Below are positions 17,235-28,897 of a stretch of 64,000 nucleotides of DNA, in pieces. Position 1 is the first letter of the stretch, and each line of letters opens with the position of its first letter. Source of the stretch: Streptomyces violaceoruber. GTDB lineage: Bacteria > Actinomycetota > Actinomycetes > Streptomycetales > Streptomycetaceae. A model generated the notes under the pieces. It saw only the letters and a list, made by a program, of their open reading frames with translations. It was not told the origin of the DNA and did no database searches. A program made the position numbers and the translations under genes. The stretch is from positions 4,526,001 to 4,590,000 of the forward strand of contig NZ_CP137734.1 in assembly GCF_033406955.1 (NCBI RefSeq), in the 5' to 3' direction.

Positions 17235-17435
17235 ATGACCGACCGCTACAGCGCCGCTTCCTGCCAGGGCCCGTACGGCGGCGAGAACGGCCCCGAGGAC
17301 TGCGGGGACCCGGTCCGCTTCGAGGTCGCCCGGCACCTGCGGGCGCCGCTGCGGGTGTGCCCCGTCCACCTGGGACCCTCACTGCTGCTGGCCACCGGGG
17401 TGCTGTGGCCGCCGGGCATCGTCCTGGTGCGGTGA
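17235..17435 (+). CDS. small cysteine-containing protein
   Basis: 66 residues, no family recognised. Three cysteines (SCQGPYGG, EDCGDP, RVCPVH) precede a hydrophobic C-terminal stretch LLLATGVLWPPGIVLV. The ribosome site is weak. It could be a genuine small protein or an accidental open frame in GC-rich DNA. Confidence 0.45.
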   Translation: MTDRYSAASCQGPYGGENGPEDCGDPVRFEVARHLRAPLRVCPVHLGPSLLLATGVLWPPGIVLVR

Positions 17436-17550
17436 GACGTGGTGTGCCGAGACCCGGTGCGGTGAGACCGCCGCGGACCCGGGCACGCCGGGATGGTTCA
17501 CTGGGGCGACGCGCCCCCGAGGGCGCCCGGAGGCGGAAGGAAGCCGTACG

Positions 17551-18435
17551 GTGCCCGCACGATCCGACGACATGGCCCGGCAGTTCGAGCTGGACCGGCC
17601 CCGGCTGCGGGCGGTCGCGTACCGGATCCTCGGCTCGCTCGGTGAGGCGGACGACGCCCTCCAGGAGGCGTGGCTGCGGGCCGACCGGGCGGACACCTCC
17701 GAGGTGGGCAACCCCTCGGGCTGGCTCACCACGGTCGTGGCCCGGGTCTGTCTCAACCTGCTCCGGGCCCGCGACACCCGGCGCGAGGAACCGCTGGACG
17801 ACGCGGCCCGCAGGCAACCGGCCGCCACCGGCACCGCCGCGGATCCGGCCGAGGAGGTGCAGCTCGCCGACGAGGTCGGGATCGCGCTGCTGATCGTCCT
17901 GGACACCCTCGGCCCCGCCGAGCGGCTCGCGTTCGTCCTGCACGACATGTTCGACGTGCCCTTCGACGACATCGCCGCGATGCTCGACAAGACCCCCGCC
18001 GCCACCCGCCAGCTGGCCAGCCGCGCCCGCCGCCGGGTCCGGGGCGTCCCCGCGCCCGAAGCCGACCTGCCCCGCAGGCGCCGCGCCGTCGACGCCTACC
18101 TGGCGGCCACCCGCGGCGGCGACTTCGACGCGCTGGTGGCCCTGCTGCACCCGGACGTCGTCCTGAGTGCGGACGCTGCGGTCGTCCCGACGCCCGAACC
18201 CGTCACCGTCAGCGGCATGGAGCAGGTGGCCAGGGGCGCGATGGCCTCGATGGCCCGGGCCAGGTCCGCCGCCGTCGTCCTGGTCGACGGCATGGTGGGC
18301 ATGGCGATGGCCGAGAACGGCAGGCTGCGCGTCGTGCTCCGCTTCGACTTCGCCGCCGACGGCCGCATCACCGGCATCGACGTGATCGCGGAACCCGCTC
18401 GCCTGAACGAACTGGACATCACGGGCATAGGCTGA
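17551..18435 (+). CDS. ECF41-type RNA polymerase sigma factor
   Basis: 294 residues. Region 2 reads RAVAYRILGSLGEADDALQEAWLR and region 4 includes LGPAERLAFVLHDMFDVPFDDIAAMLDKTPAATRQ. About 100 further residues form a SnoaL/NTF2-like domain (VDAYLAATRGGDFDALVALLHPD). That fused domain replaces an anti-sigma factor in ECF41 (SigJ-like) proteins and modulates activity. GGAAGGAAG precedes the GTG at 17551. Typical ECF41 partners are small oxidoreductases or carboxymuconolactone decarboxylases; the small gene at 18474 may be the target or partner here. Confidence 0.9.
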   Translation: MPARSDDMARQFELDRPRLRAVAYRILGSLGEADDALQEAWLRADRADTSEVGNPSGWLTTVVARVCLNLLRARDTRREEPLDDAARRQPAATGTAADPAEEVQLADEVGIALLIVLDTLGPAERLAFVLHDMFDVPFDDIAAMLDKTPAATRQLASRARRRVRGVPAPEADLPRRRRAVDAYLAATRGGDFDALVALLHPDVVLSADAAVVPTPEPVTVSGMEQVARGAMASMARARSAAVVLVDGMVGMAMAENGRLRVVLRFDFAADGRITGIDVIAEPARLNELDITGIG

Positions 18436-18473
18436 GTTCATACACGTCGCGTCGGCAGAAGAAGGTGAGTGCG

Positions 18474-18764
18474 ATGCGCGTGCTGCTCAAGGCGACGCTG
18501 GACACCGAGAAGTCGAACGAGGTGATCCGCAGCGGCAGGATGGAGGCCCTGATCAAGGAGACCGTCGACCGCATCGGGCCGGAGGCCGCCTACTTCGGCA
18601 CGATCGACGGACGGCGGACCGCCCTGCTGGTCTTCGACATGCAGGACAGCTCGCAGATGCCGCCGATCGGAGAACCGTTCCTCATGGAGCTGAACGCCGA
18701 GGTCGACCTCTGCCCGATCATGAACGGCGACGACCTGGCGAAGGGCCTCTCCCAGCTGGGCTGA
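18474..18764 (+). CDS. small conserved protein downstream of the ECF41 sigma factor
   Basis: 96 residues, no named family. The pattern of beta-alpha-beta (MRVLLKATLD, then a helix EVIRSGRMEALIKETVDRI, then AAYFGTIDGRRTALLVFDM) suggests a ferredoxin-like alpha/beta sandwich, as in small dimeric alpha-beta barrel proteins. GAAGGTGAG supports the ATG at 18474, 38 bp after the sigma gene, so the two probably share a transcript. Confidence 0.75.
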   Translation: MRVLLKATLDTEKSNEVIRSGRMEALIKETVDRIGPEAAYFGTIDGRRTALLVFDMQDSSQMPPIGEPFLMELNAEVDLCPIMNGDDLAKGLSQLG

Positions 18765-18779
18765 CGGCCCTTCGGCGGA

Positions 18780-19430
18780 TCAGCTGAAGACGATCATCGA
18801 CCCCTGGGCCAGGCTCCGTGTCGCCGCCGCGTGCAGGCCCAGCCACACATGGCGCTCCCGGGCGAACGGGCTGGAGTCGTGCGGCGCGGGCACCGCCGGC
18901 TCCTCCAGCTCCGTCGGGGCGAGCGGCGGCTGCGGCGGGGCCGGGGGGTTGGCCGGGTCGATGCCGAGGGCCGGGGCGACGGCCTCCAGTTCCCGCAGCA
19001 GGGTGTGCGAGGAGCCCAAGGGGCCGCCACCCGCCAGGAGTTCGTCACTGGAGAGCGGGTGCGGGAAGTCGACCGGCACGTAGGCGCCCGCGTGGTCGTA
19101 GTGCCAGACCAGGTGGGACTGCTGGGCCGTCGACTCGAACATCTCCAGCAACTGCTCGTAGTCGCCCCCGAGTTCGTCCACCGGGGTCACCGGGAGGCCG
19201 CACACCTGGAGGAGGTGCGCCCGGCGCAGGAAGTGCAGCGCGTCGTAGTCGAAGCCGGCCACCGGCGCGACCTCGCCGGAGAGCCCCGGCATGTACTGGT
19301 ACACCGGCACCGGCGGCAGCCCGGCCTCGGCCAGCACCTTGTCGTATTGCGCGAGTTCCTCGGCGAACGGGTTGTCCGGCGTGTGGCACAAGACGTCGAC
19401 GAGCGGTACCAGCCACAGGTCACAGGCCAA
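18780..19430 (-). CDS. conserved hypothetical protein
   Basis: 216 residues, unrecognised, acidic, no membrane segment. It begins MACDLWLVPLVDVLCH if the TTG at 19430 is used; that TTG is preceded by GTGAGGAG at good spacing, while the GTG at 19445 has no ribosome site. A run of aromatic and acidic residues (VPVYQYMPGL, HLVWHYDHAGAYVPVDFPHPL) is notable, with a proline-rich segment (NPPAPPQPPLAP) before the C-terminal helix. Confidence 0.6.
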   Translation of the reverse strand: MACDLWLVPLVDVLCHTPDNPFAEELAQYDKVLAEAGLPPVPVYQYMPGLSGEVAPVAGFDYDALHFLRRAHLLQVCGLPVTPVDELGGDYEQLLEMFESTAQQSHLVWHYDHAGAYVPVDFPHPLSSDELLAGGGPLGSSHTLLRELEAVAPALGIDPANPPAPPQPPLAPTELEEPAVPAPHDSSPFARERHVWLGLHAAATRSLAQGSMIVFS

Positions 19431-19546
19431 AAGAGGGCTCCTCACACAGCACGGCGGTCAGGGCAGCGTAGTCGGTGTGCGCCGGGGCGCGTCGCGTGCA
19501 GAACCCATACCCATCTGGGGCCGGGCCACGACACGTCCGGCGTTGG

Positions 19547-20248
19547 TCATTCGCCGGCGAGCCCCTCGATCAGGGCGAGCGAGTGGCTGTTGTACGCGTC
19601 GACGAGCGCACGCGCGCCCGGGACGTCGCGCCGGGCCAGGGCGTCGACCAGCGCGGTGTGCCCGGACCACAACGCGCCGCGCAGCTCGCTGAGCCGGCGC
19701 AGGTGCTGCACGGTGCACACCCAGCTCTGCACGCGCAGCCGGTGCAGGAAGTCGCAGAGGTAGGGGTTGCCGAAGAGGGTGGCCAGCTCGCGCCAGTAGC
19801 GCAGGTCGTAGCCGATCAGGACGGTCAGGTCCCCGGCCGCGGCGGCGCGCTGGGCCTCCTCGCCGCGCCGGCGGACCCCGGCGAGGGCGGCGGCGATGCG
19901 CGGATCGGCCGGGTCCGGTCCGCCCGGCAGGTCGGCGGCCAGCGAGAGGAACATGCCGTCGGTCACGAGACTGCGGGCCTCGATCATGCCGCGGAAGTCG
20001 TCGACGGAGTACTCGTGGACGCGGAAGCCGCGGTGGTGGTCGGCGTCCAGGAGCCCCTGCGCGGACAGGTCGACCAGGGCCTCGCGCACCGGCGTCGCGG
20101 ACACGCCGTACTGCTCGGCGATCTCCTTGACCGTGAACTCCTGCCCCGGCTGGAGCCGGCCGGCCAGCACCTCGTCACGGAGCGCGTCGGCGATCTGCTG
20201 CCGCAGGGTGCTGCGCGTGACGGCACCGGTACCGCTGGGACCGGGCAT
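19547..20248 (-). CDS. GntR-family (FadR/FCD subgroup) transcriptional regulator
   Basis: 233 residues. The winged helix holds RQQIADALRDEVLAGRLQPGQ and QYGVSATPVREALVDLSAQG, followed by the wing HHRGFRVHEYS. The all-helical effector domain follows with MIEARSLVTDGM and a histidine-containing C-terminal half (GHTALVDALARRDVPGARALV). Such proteins sense small carboxylates or amino acids. It follows the aminotransferase gene in the same direction with a perfect 13-bp inverted repeat in between, so the aminotransferase substrate may be its effector. Confidence 0.9.
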   Translation of the reverse strand: MPGPSGTGAVTRSTLRQQIADALRDEVLAGRLQPGQEFTVKEIAEQYGVSATPVREALVDLSAQGLLDADHHRGFRVHEYSVDDFRGMIEARSLVTDGMFLSLAADLPGGPDPADPRIAAALAGVRRRGEEAQRAAAAGDLTVLIGYDLRYWRELATLFGNPYLCDFLHRLRVQSWVCTVQHLRRLSELRGALWSGHTALVDALARRDVPGARALVDAYNSHSLALIEGLAGE

Positions 20249-20301
20249 GGGCGGGCGTCTCCTCGTCGCGTTCGGGGCGTCGCCCGGGGGCGCCGCCCAG
20301 G

Positions 20302-20340
20302 GGCGTGCTCGTACACATGTCTACCGCGTACGAGCACGCC
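20302..20340. promoter_or_regulatory. perfect 13-bp inverted repeat: GntR operator or terminator
   Basis: GGCGTGCTCGTAC (20302-20314) and GTACGAGCACGCC (20328-20340) are perfect reverse complements separated by 13 bases that contain ACATGT and, on the minus strand, a TAGACA -10-like box. It lies 35 bp past the aminotransferase stop and 54 bp before the GntR start, so it could be the terminator of the first, the operator of the second, or both. Confidence 0.55.
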
Positions 20341-20374
20341 ACCCTACGCGCTCGGTCCCCTGCCCCCGTCCCGC

Positions 20375-21730
20375 TTACTCCGTGTACTCGTCCGCCACGG
20401 ACAGTGCCGTGTCCAGGGCCGCCAGGCCCTCCTTCAGCTCCGCCTCGGAGACGTTGCACGGCGGGACCACGTGGGTCCGGTTCATGTTCACGAACGGCCA
20501 CAGGCCGTGCGCCTTGGCGGAGGCGGCGAACGCGGACATGGGCGTGGCCGCCTGCCCGGTCGCGTTGTACGGCACCAGCGGCTCCCGGGTCTCCCGGTTC
20601 CGCACCAGCTCCAGCGCCCAGAACATGCCGGTCCCGCGCACCTCGCCCACGCTCGGGTGGCGCTCGGCCAGCTCCCGCAACGCCGGCTCGACGACCTCGG
20701 CGCCGAGTCGCGCCGCGTGCTCGACGACGCCCTCCTCCGCCATCACGTTGATCGTGGCGACGGCGGCGGCGCAGGCCAGCGGGTGCCCGGAGTACGTCAG
20801 CCCGCCGGGGTAGGGCCGCTCGGCGAAGGTCGCGGCGATCTCGGCGGAGATCGCGACGCCGCCGAGGGGCACATAGCCCGAGTTCACGCCCTTGGCGAAG
20901 GTCATCAGGTCGGGCACGACGTCGTACAGGTCGGCGGCGAACCAGGTGCCGGTGCGGCCGAAACCGGCCATGACCTCGTCGAGCACGAAGACGATGCCGT
21001 ACTTGTCGCAGATCTCGCGCACCCCGGCCAGGTAGCCGGCCGGCGGCATCATGATCCCCGCCGTGCCCGGGATCGTCTCCAGCACGATCGCGGCGATCGT
21101 CCCCGGGCCCTCGAAGGCGATCGTCGTCTCCAGATGCTCCAGCGCCCGCGCGCACTCCTGCTCCTCGGTCTCGGCGTAGAAGCGCGAGCGGTACAGGAAC
21201 GGCGCCCAGAAGTGCACGACCCCGGCCGTGCCGCTGTCGGAGGCCCAGCGGCGCGGGTCACCGGTGACGTTGACCGCCTGCTGGGTGCCGCCGTGGTACG
21301 AGCGGTAGGCGGAGAGCACCTTGGGGCGGCCGGTGTGCAGCCGGGCCATGCGCAGGGCGTGCTCGACGGCGTCGGCGCCGCCGTTGGTGAAGAAGATCTT
21401 GTCCAGGTCACCGGGCGTCCGCTCGGCGATCAGCCGGGCCGCCTCCGAGCGCGCCTCGACGGCGAACGCGGGCGCGAACGTCGTCATCCGCGCCGCCTGC
21501 TCCTGGATCGCGGCGACGACCTTGGGGTGCTGGTAGCCGATGTTGGTGTAGACGAGTCCGCTGGAGAAGTCGAGGTAGCGCTTGCCTTCGTAGTCCCAGA
21601 AGTACGACCCCTCGGCGCCGGCGACGGCGAGCGGGTCGATCAGCTCTTGCGCTGACCAGGAGTGGAAGACGTGCGCGCGGTCCGCGGCCTTCACGGCGGC
21701 GCCGGCCTGGGGGGAGGGCTGAGGGGTCAT
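20375..21730 (-). CDS. class-III pyridoxal-phosphate aminotransferase
   Basis: 451 residues. The PLP lysine is Lys280 in TFAKGVNSGY, the cofactor-nitrogen aspartate is Asp251 in VLDEVMAGFGRTG, and FFTNGGADAVEHALRMAR is the phosphate-binding region. These mark the omega-amino-acid:pyruvate / aspartate aminotransferase-family group; the amine donor is unknown. The ATG at 21730 is divergent from the Ser/Thr kinase gene, with 226 bp between that hold no other supported gene. Confidence 0.92.
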   Translation of the reverse strand: MTPQPSPQAGAAVKAADRAHVFHSWSAQELIDPLAVAGAEGSYFWDYEGKRYLDFSSGLVYTNIGYQHPKVVAAIQEQAARMTTFAPAFAVEARSEAARLIAERTPGDLDKIFFTNGGADAVEHALRMARLHTGRPKVLSAYRSYHGGTQQAVNVTGDPRRWASDSGTAGVVHFWAPFLYRSRFYAETEEQECARALEHLETTIAFEGPGTIAAIVLETIPGTAGIMMPPAGYLAGVREICDKYGIVFVLDEVMAGFGRTGTWFAADLYDVVPDLMTFAKGVNSGYVPLGGVAISAEIAATFAERPYPGGLTYSGHPLACAAAVATINVMAEEGVVEHAARLGAEVVEPALRELAERHPSVGEVRGTGMFWALELVRNRETREPLVPYNATGQAATPMSAFAASAKAHGLWPFVNMNRTHVVPPCNVSEAELKEGLAALDTALSVADEYTE

Positions 21731-21956
21731 GCGGCCGAGGGTAGATGTCCGCGATGCGGAAACGGAATCGGCGTCCTGTCTGCGGTCGGGGGCTTTCCGC
21801 GACAGGTTGTCGACGCGGCGACCGACGCGCTGCCGACGCGGCGCGGGCGCGCGGGGCCCCTCCGTTACGGAACCGTGGACGAGCGGCGACCTACCGCGGG
21901 GCCGCCCCGCACTATCCTCGGCCTGTTGCTCATGTTCGGGGGGAAGGCGGCGCGGC

Positions 21957-24187
<2,231 letters not shown>

Positions 24188-24188
<1 letters not shown>

Positions 24189-24290
24189 CGCGACGGACGG
24201 GCGGACGCGGCGGACGGGCGGACGCGGCGGACGGGCGGACGCGGCGGACGGGCGGACGCGACGGACGTGGCGGACGCGACGGACGTGGCG
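24188..24290. repeat. 17-bp intergenic tandem repeat
   Basis: Between the convergent kinase and SLATT genes, GGACGCGGCGGACGGGC-like units are repeated about four times and then decay into GGACGCGACGGACGTGG copies. No gene or hairpin is obvious in it. Confidence 0.7.
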
Positions 24291-24304
24291 CGCGCCGCTT
24301 CGGG

Positions 24305-25069
24305 TCAGCGGGGCTCCGGCGGACGCTGGCGGGGCATGTTCGGACGGGTGCCGTTCTGCGGGGGGAGCGGGAACCGGCCGGTGGCGCCCGTGCCCGCGCC
24401 GTCCGGGCGGGGCCCGTCGGCCGCCGCCGCGGCGTGCGGTCCCAGCGGTCCCGGACCCGGACGGAAGCACACCATCCAGTCCGCCGTCTCCGCCCGCACC
24501 AGCTCCGTCACGTCCTCCGAGAACCGCCGCAGCACCAGCAGGCACCGCTCCGCCGCCTCGCTCGCCGTCCCGTCCGCCGGGCCCAGCACCTCCCGCACGC
24601 TCTCCGACGCCCAGTCGAACTGGAGCGCCTGGAGCCGCCGCTGCACCGCCTGCGCCGTGGCCACGTCCCGCATCCAGCCGGACGTCACCCCGAAGTACCG
24701 GTCGCCCGCCACACACGCCACCGCCCACAGCAGCGCCAGATACCCCCAGGGCGCGACCCCGCCCACCGCACCCGACAGGTCGAGCAGCGGCAGCGCCGCC
24801 CCGGCCGCCGCACCCACCGCGGCCCCGCCCCGCAGCAGTACGGCACCGCGCCGCTTCCACACCCGGTCCGCGAGATACCAGGCCGCCGTGTCCAGCGCGC
24901 CCCGCTCCACCCACCGGTACAGCTCGTCCAGCCGCTCGGCGGGCAGTGCCCAGTCCCCGAGGGGAAACGTCCGCCCGGTCAGGTCGCCCGGCCGCGTCCC
25001 GGCCGCCCCGCCCTCGCCGTCCCGTCCGCGCTGCGGCGGCCCCTCGGGCTGCATCTCCGGCTGACCCAC
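24305..25069 (-). CDS. SLATT-like two-helix membrane protein
   Basis: 254 residues. The core LDELYRWVERGALDTAAWYL, then KRRGAVLLRGGAAVGAAAG (helix 1, about 77-97), PWGYLALLWAVACVAGDRYF (helix 2, about 106-124), then GWMRDVATAQAVQRRLQAL and FDWASE. This agrees with the SLATT domain, a two-helix membrane module predicted to act as an effector in nucleotide-second-messenger systems. No CD-NTase or SLOG gene is adjacent here, so a defence role is not supported by context. The GTG at 25069 follows AGGGAG; a GTG at 25093 is possible. Confidence 0.7.
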   Translation of the reverse strand: MGQPEMQPEGPPQRGRDGEGGAAGTRPGDLTGRTFPLGDWALPAERLDELYRWVERGALDTAAWYLADRVWKRRGAVLLRGGAAVGAAAGAALPLLDLSGAVGGVAPWGYLALLWAVACVAGDRYFGVTSGWMRDVATAQAVQRRLQALQFDWASESVREVLGPADGTASEAAERCLLVLRRFSEDVTELVRAETADWMVCFRPGPGPLGPHAAAAADGPRPDGAGTGATGRFPLPPQNGTRPNMPRQRPPEPR

Positions 25070-25296
25070 CCGGCACTCCCTACTGCTCGCCACTGCTCGC
25101 CGTACCGCTCGCCTACCGCTCGCCGTCCGTGAGGACTCGTACGCCGGAACCCCGCGCCGGAACCCTTCCTACCGCCCAATGGGTGGCGAAGGGCCGGGTT
25201 CCGTCGCTTTTCCGCCCGGAAGAGGGCGTTGATCAGGTATAGGGCTACCAGGGCATCACTCGAAAGAGTGCTGGGGCGAGGGCCGCCCGGACCACG

Positions 25297-25302
25297 TAGG
25301 CT
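25297..25302 (+). promoter_or_regulatory. possible -10 box for the ybaB-recR operon
   Basis: TAGGCT lies 49 bp before the ybaB start in an intergenic stretch of 281 bp (25070-25350) that otherwise holds only a short GCTCGCC repeat near its left end and an AT-richer patch at 25228-25265. No clear -35. Confidence 0.3.
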
Positions 25303-25350
25303 CGTGCCGAACGGCAAAACGGTAGTGACCGGACGCGATGGGAGCTGAAC

Positions 25351-25698
25351 GTGATCCCCGGTGGTGGCCAGCCCAACATGCAGCAGCTGCTCCAGCAGGC
25401 CCAGAAGATGCAGCAGGACCTGGCGAAGGCCCAGGAGGAACTGGCGCGGACCGAGGTCGAGGGCCAGGCGGGCGGCGGCCTGGTGAAGGCCACGGTCACC
25501 GGCTCCGGCGAGCTGCGCGGCCTCGTCATCGACCCGAAGGCGGTGGACCCGGAGGACACCGAGACCCTCGCCGACCTGGTCGTCGCCGCCGTCCAGGCGG
25601 CCAACGAGAACGCGCAGAACCTCCAGCAGCAGAAGCTCGGCCCGCTCGCCCAGGGCATGGGCGGTGGCGGCAGCGGCATCCCCGGCCTGCCGTTCTGA
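25351..25698 (+). CDS. ybaB: YbaB/EbfC-family nucleoid-associated protein
   Basis: 115 residues. The N-terminal helix MQQLLQQAQKMQQDLAKAQEELA is glutamine-rich coiled coil, followed by the beta-strands VKATVTGSGELRGLVIDP and a C-terminal helix. YbaB proteins are DNA-binding dimers nearly always encoded just before recR and are thought to act with it in repair. GGGAGCTGAAC precedes the GTG. The stop is 98 bp before recR. Confidence 0.93.
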   Translation: MIPGGGQPNMQQLLQQAQKMQQDLAKAQEELARTEVEGQAGGGLVKATVTGSGELRGLVIDPKAVDPEDTETLADLVVAAVQAANENAQNLQQQKLGPLAQGMGGGGSGIPGLPF

Positions 25699-25796
25699 GT
25701 CTCCCCGGGCCCCGGTTTTCCCGGTTCGCCTTTCTCGGACCGGCCGAAGCCATCTACCGTACGTAGTGCACGAACCTCAGGAAGGACGGCAGTCCG

Positions 25797-26396
25797 TTGT
25801 ACGAAGGCGTGGTCCAGGACCTCATCGACGAACTCGGGCGGCTGCCCGGCGTCGGTCCCAAGAGCGCGCAGCGGATCGCCTTCCACATCCTCCAGGCGGA
25901 GCCGGTCGACGTACGGCGGCTCGCCCAGGCCCTCATGGAAGTGAAGGCCAAGGTCCGCTTCTGCGCGACCTGCGGGAACGTCGCGCAGGAGGAGCAGTGC
26001 AACATCTGCCGCGACACCCGGCGCGACCCGTCCGTCATCTGCGTGGTGGAGGAGCCGAAGGACGTCGTCGCCATCGAGCGCACCCGCGAGTTCCGCGGGC
26101 GCTACCACGTGCTCGGCGGCGCGATCAGCCCGATCGACGGGGTCGGCCCGGACGATCTGCGCATCCGTGAGCTGCTGGCCCGCCTGGCGGACGGCTCGGT
26201 CACGGAGCTGATCCTGGCCACGGACCCGAATCTGGAGGGCGAGGCCACGGCCACGTACCTCGCCCGCATGATCAAGCCCATGGGCCTCAAGGTCACCCGC
26301 CTGGCCAGCGGCCTCCCGGTGGGCGGAGACCTGGAATACGCGGACGAGGTGACCCTCGGCCGCGCCTTCGAGGGGAGACGACTCCTAGATGTCTGA
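25797..26396 (+). CDS. recR: recombination protein RecR
   Basis: 199 residues, family length. Helix-hairpin-helix LGRLPGVGPKSAQR lies at the N-terminus, the zinc finger uses Cys56, Cys59, Cys68 and Cys71, and the Toprim domain has ICVVEEPKDVVAIE. It loads RecA with RecF/RecO at gaps in DNA. The TTG start at 25797 follows AGGAAGGACGG and gives the normal N-terminus MYEGVVQDLIDEL. The last 8 bases overlap the next gene. Confidence 0.97.
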   Translation: MYEGVVQDLIDELGRLPGVGPKSAQRIAFHILQAEPVDVRRLAQALMEVKAKVRFCATCGNVAQEEQCNICRDTRRDPSVICVVEEPKDVVAIERTREFRGRYHVLGGAISPIDGVGPDDLRIRELLARLADGSVTELILATDPNLEGEATATYLARMIKPMGLKVTRLASGLPVGGDLEYADEVTLGRAFEGRRLLDV

Positions 26397-27048
26397 CGCC
26401 ACGCTGCACGCGACCGACCAGAACCCGGACGACTTCGCGGTCCAGATCGCCGACCAGATCGAGAGCTTCCTGGTGGCCGTCACCGAGGTGGCCAAGGGCG
26501 ACGAACCCGACTCGGCCGTCCCCTTCCTCCTCCTGGAGGTCTCCCAGCTGATGCTGGCCGGCGGCCGGCTGGGCGCCCACGAGGACATCGTCCCGGACGA
26601 GCGCTACGAGCCCGACCCGGGCCCGGAACTCGACGTGGACGAGATCCGCGAGAACCTGGCCCGCATCCTCGACCCGGTCGACGTCTACTCCGAGGTCTTC
26701 GACCCCTACGAGCCGCGCAAGGCCCCGGTCCCGGCGCGCATCTCCGACGACCTCACCGACGTCATCACCGATCTCCGCCACGGCATGGTCCACTACAAGG
26801 CCGGCCGCACCACGGAGGCCCTGTGGTGGTGGCAGTTCTCCTACTTCTCCAACTGGGGCTCCACCGCCTCCGCGACCCTGCGCGCCCTCCAGTCGGTCGT
26901 CGCCCACGTCCGCCTGAACCAGCCCCTGGAGGAGCTGGACGGCCTCGACACCGACCAGGAACTGGGCGAAGAGACCCTGGAGTCGGAGGCCGGCCGGGTC
27001 ATGGTCCGGGAGATCGCGGCGCCGCTGGGCCTGCGGCCGGTCAAGTAG
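26389..27048 (+). CDS. DUF5063-family protein
   Basis: 219 residues, acidic, soluble. Tryptophan-rich ALWWWQFSYFSNWGSTAS in the second half and a long helical layout match the actinobacterial DUF5063 family that follows recR. Function unknown. Its ATG overlaps the recR stop (ATGTCTGA), so the two are translated together, which hints at a link with RecR. Its 3' end touches a LysR remnant on the other strand. Confidence 0.8.
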   Translation: MSDATLHATDQNPDDFAVQIADQIESFLVAVTEVAKGDEPDSAVPFLLLEVSQLMLAGGRLGAHEDIVPDERYEPDPGPELDVDEIRENLARILDPVDVYSEVFDPYEPRKAPVPARISDDLTDVITDLRHGMVHYKAGRTTEALWWWQFSYFSNWGSTASATLRALQSVVAHVRLNQPLEELDGLDTDQELGEETLESEAGRVMVREIAAPLGLRPVK

Positions 27049-27345
27049 CGGCGCACTCGGGGGGTTCCGAGGAACCCGGGGCACCCGGGATGACCGGGGC
27101 GGCCGAGGCATCCAGGACACCGATCAGGCGGAGGAACGCGGTCGCCGCGGGCGTGCGGCTGCCAGGGGCCAGACGGCGTACTCGACGCGGGCCGGTGCGT
27201 CGGTGACCTGGATCGTGGTCACGCCGCCGAGCCGGGGCACGTGGGCGGAGGGCAGCATCGCCACGCCGAGGCCCCGTCCGACCAGCCGGGCCAGGAACTG
27301 CGTGTTCGTCACTTCGAAGGCGACGCCACGGGTGAGGCGCACCGC
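27041..27345 (-). pseudogene. LysR-type regulator remnant, truncated and frameshifted
   Basis: Read on the minus strand from about 27345, one frame gives EVTNTQFLARLVGRGLGVAML followed by PSAHVPRL and VEYAVWPLA. The adjacent frame takes over at about 27160-27172 with PGSRTPAATAFLRLIGVLDA. Together they are the C-terminal third of a LysR effector domain, including the closing PAATAFL helix. The DNA-binding domain is absent and the two parts need a frameshift, so this is a decaying gene. Confidence 0.75.
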
Positions 27346-27619
27346 ACGCCCCGGGGGTCGGACTCACCAGGGGCCGCAAGGGTTGTGCGTTCCACCAACC
27401 CGGTCTTCCACGTGGCGGGAAGCCACTTGTGAACGTGTGACACACCGCACTTTCCCGAGTGACCCGCGTCCCCCTGGGCATGAGCCACCCCGAACAGCGG
27501 GCGGTCCGGAGTCTCACCATGCGATACCGCAGGGGTGAAACCCGGACGCTCGGTAAAATGAGCCGACCGCAGTACATATACGTACGTGCGGAAAGAGACG
27601 GATTGAGCGAGGAGCGCAC
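27346..27619 (+). promoter_or_regulatory. lysC upstream region
   Basis: No supported gene. It contains GTGTGACACAC (27435-27445), a small palindrome, a TAAAAT -10-like box near 27552, and the symmetrical TATACGTACGT near 27577. A ribosome site GAGGAG ends just before the lysC GTG. One 66-codon frame starting at 27459 runs into lysC but has no ribosome site and no family resemblance. Confidence 0.4.

Positions 27620-28896
<1,277 letters not shown>

Positions 28897-28897
<1 letters not shown>

Noticed and set aside
27431..27445. GTGTGACACAC, a possible Crp-like site upstream of lysC
   Set aside because: The half-sites and spacing do not match the known actinobacterial Crp consensus well enough to call.
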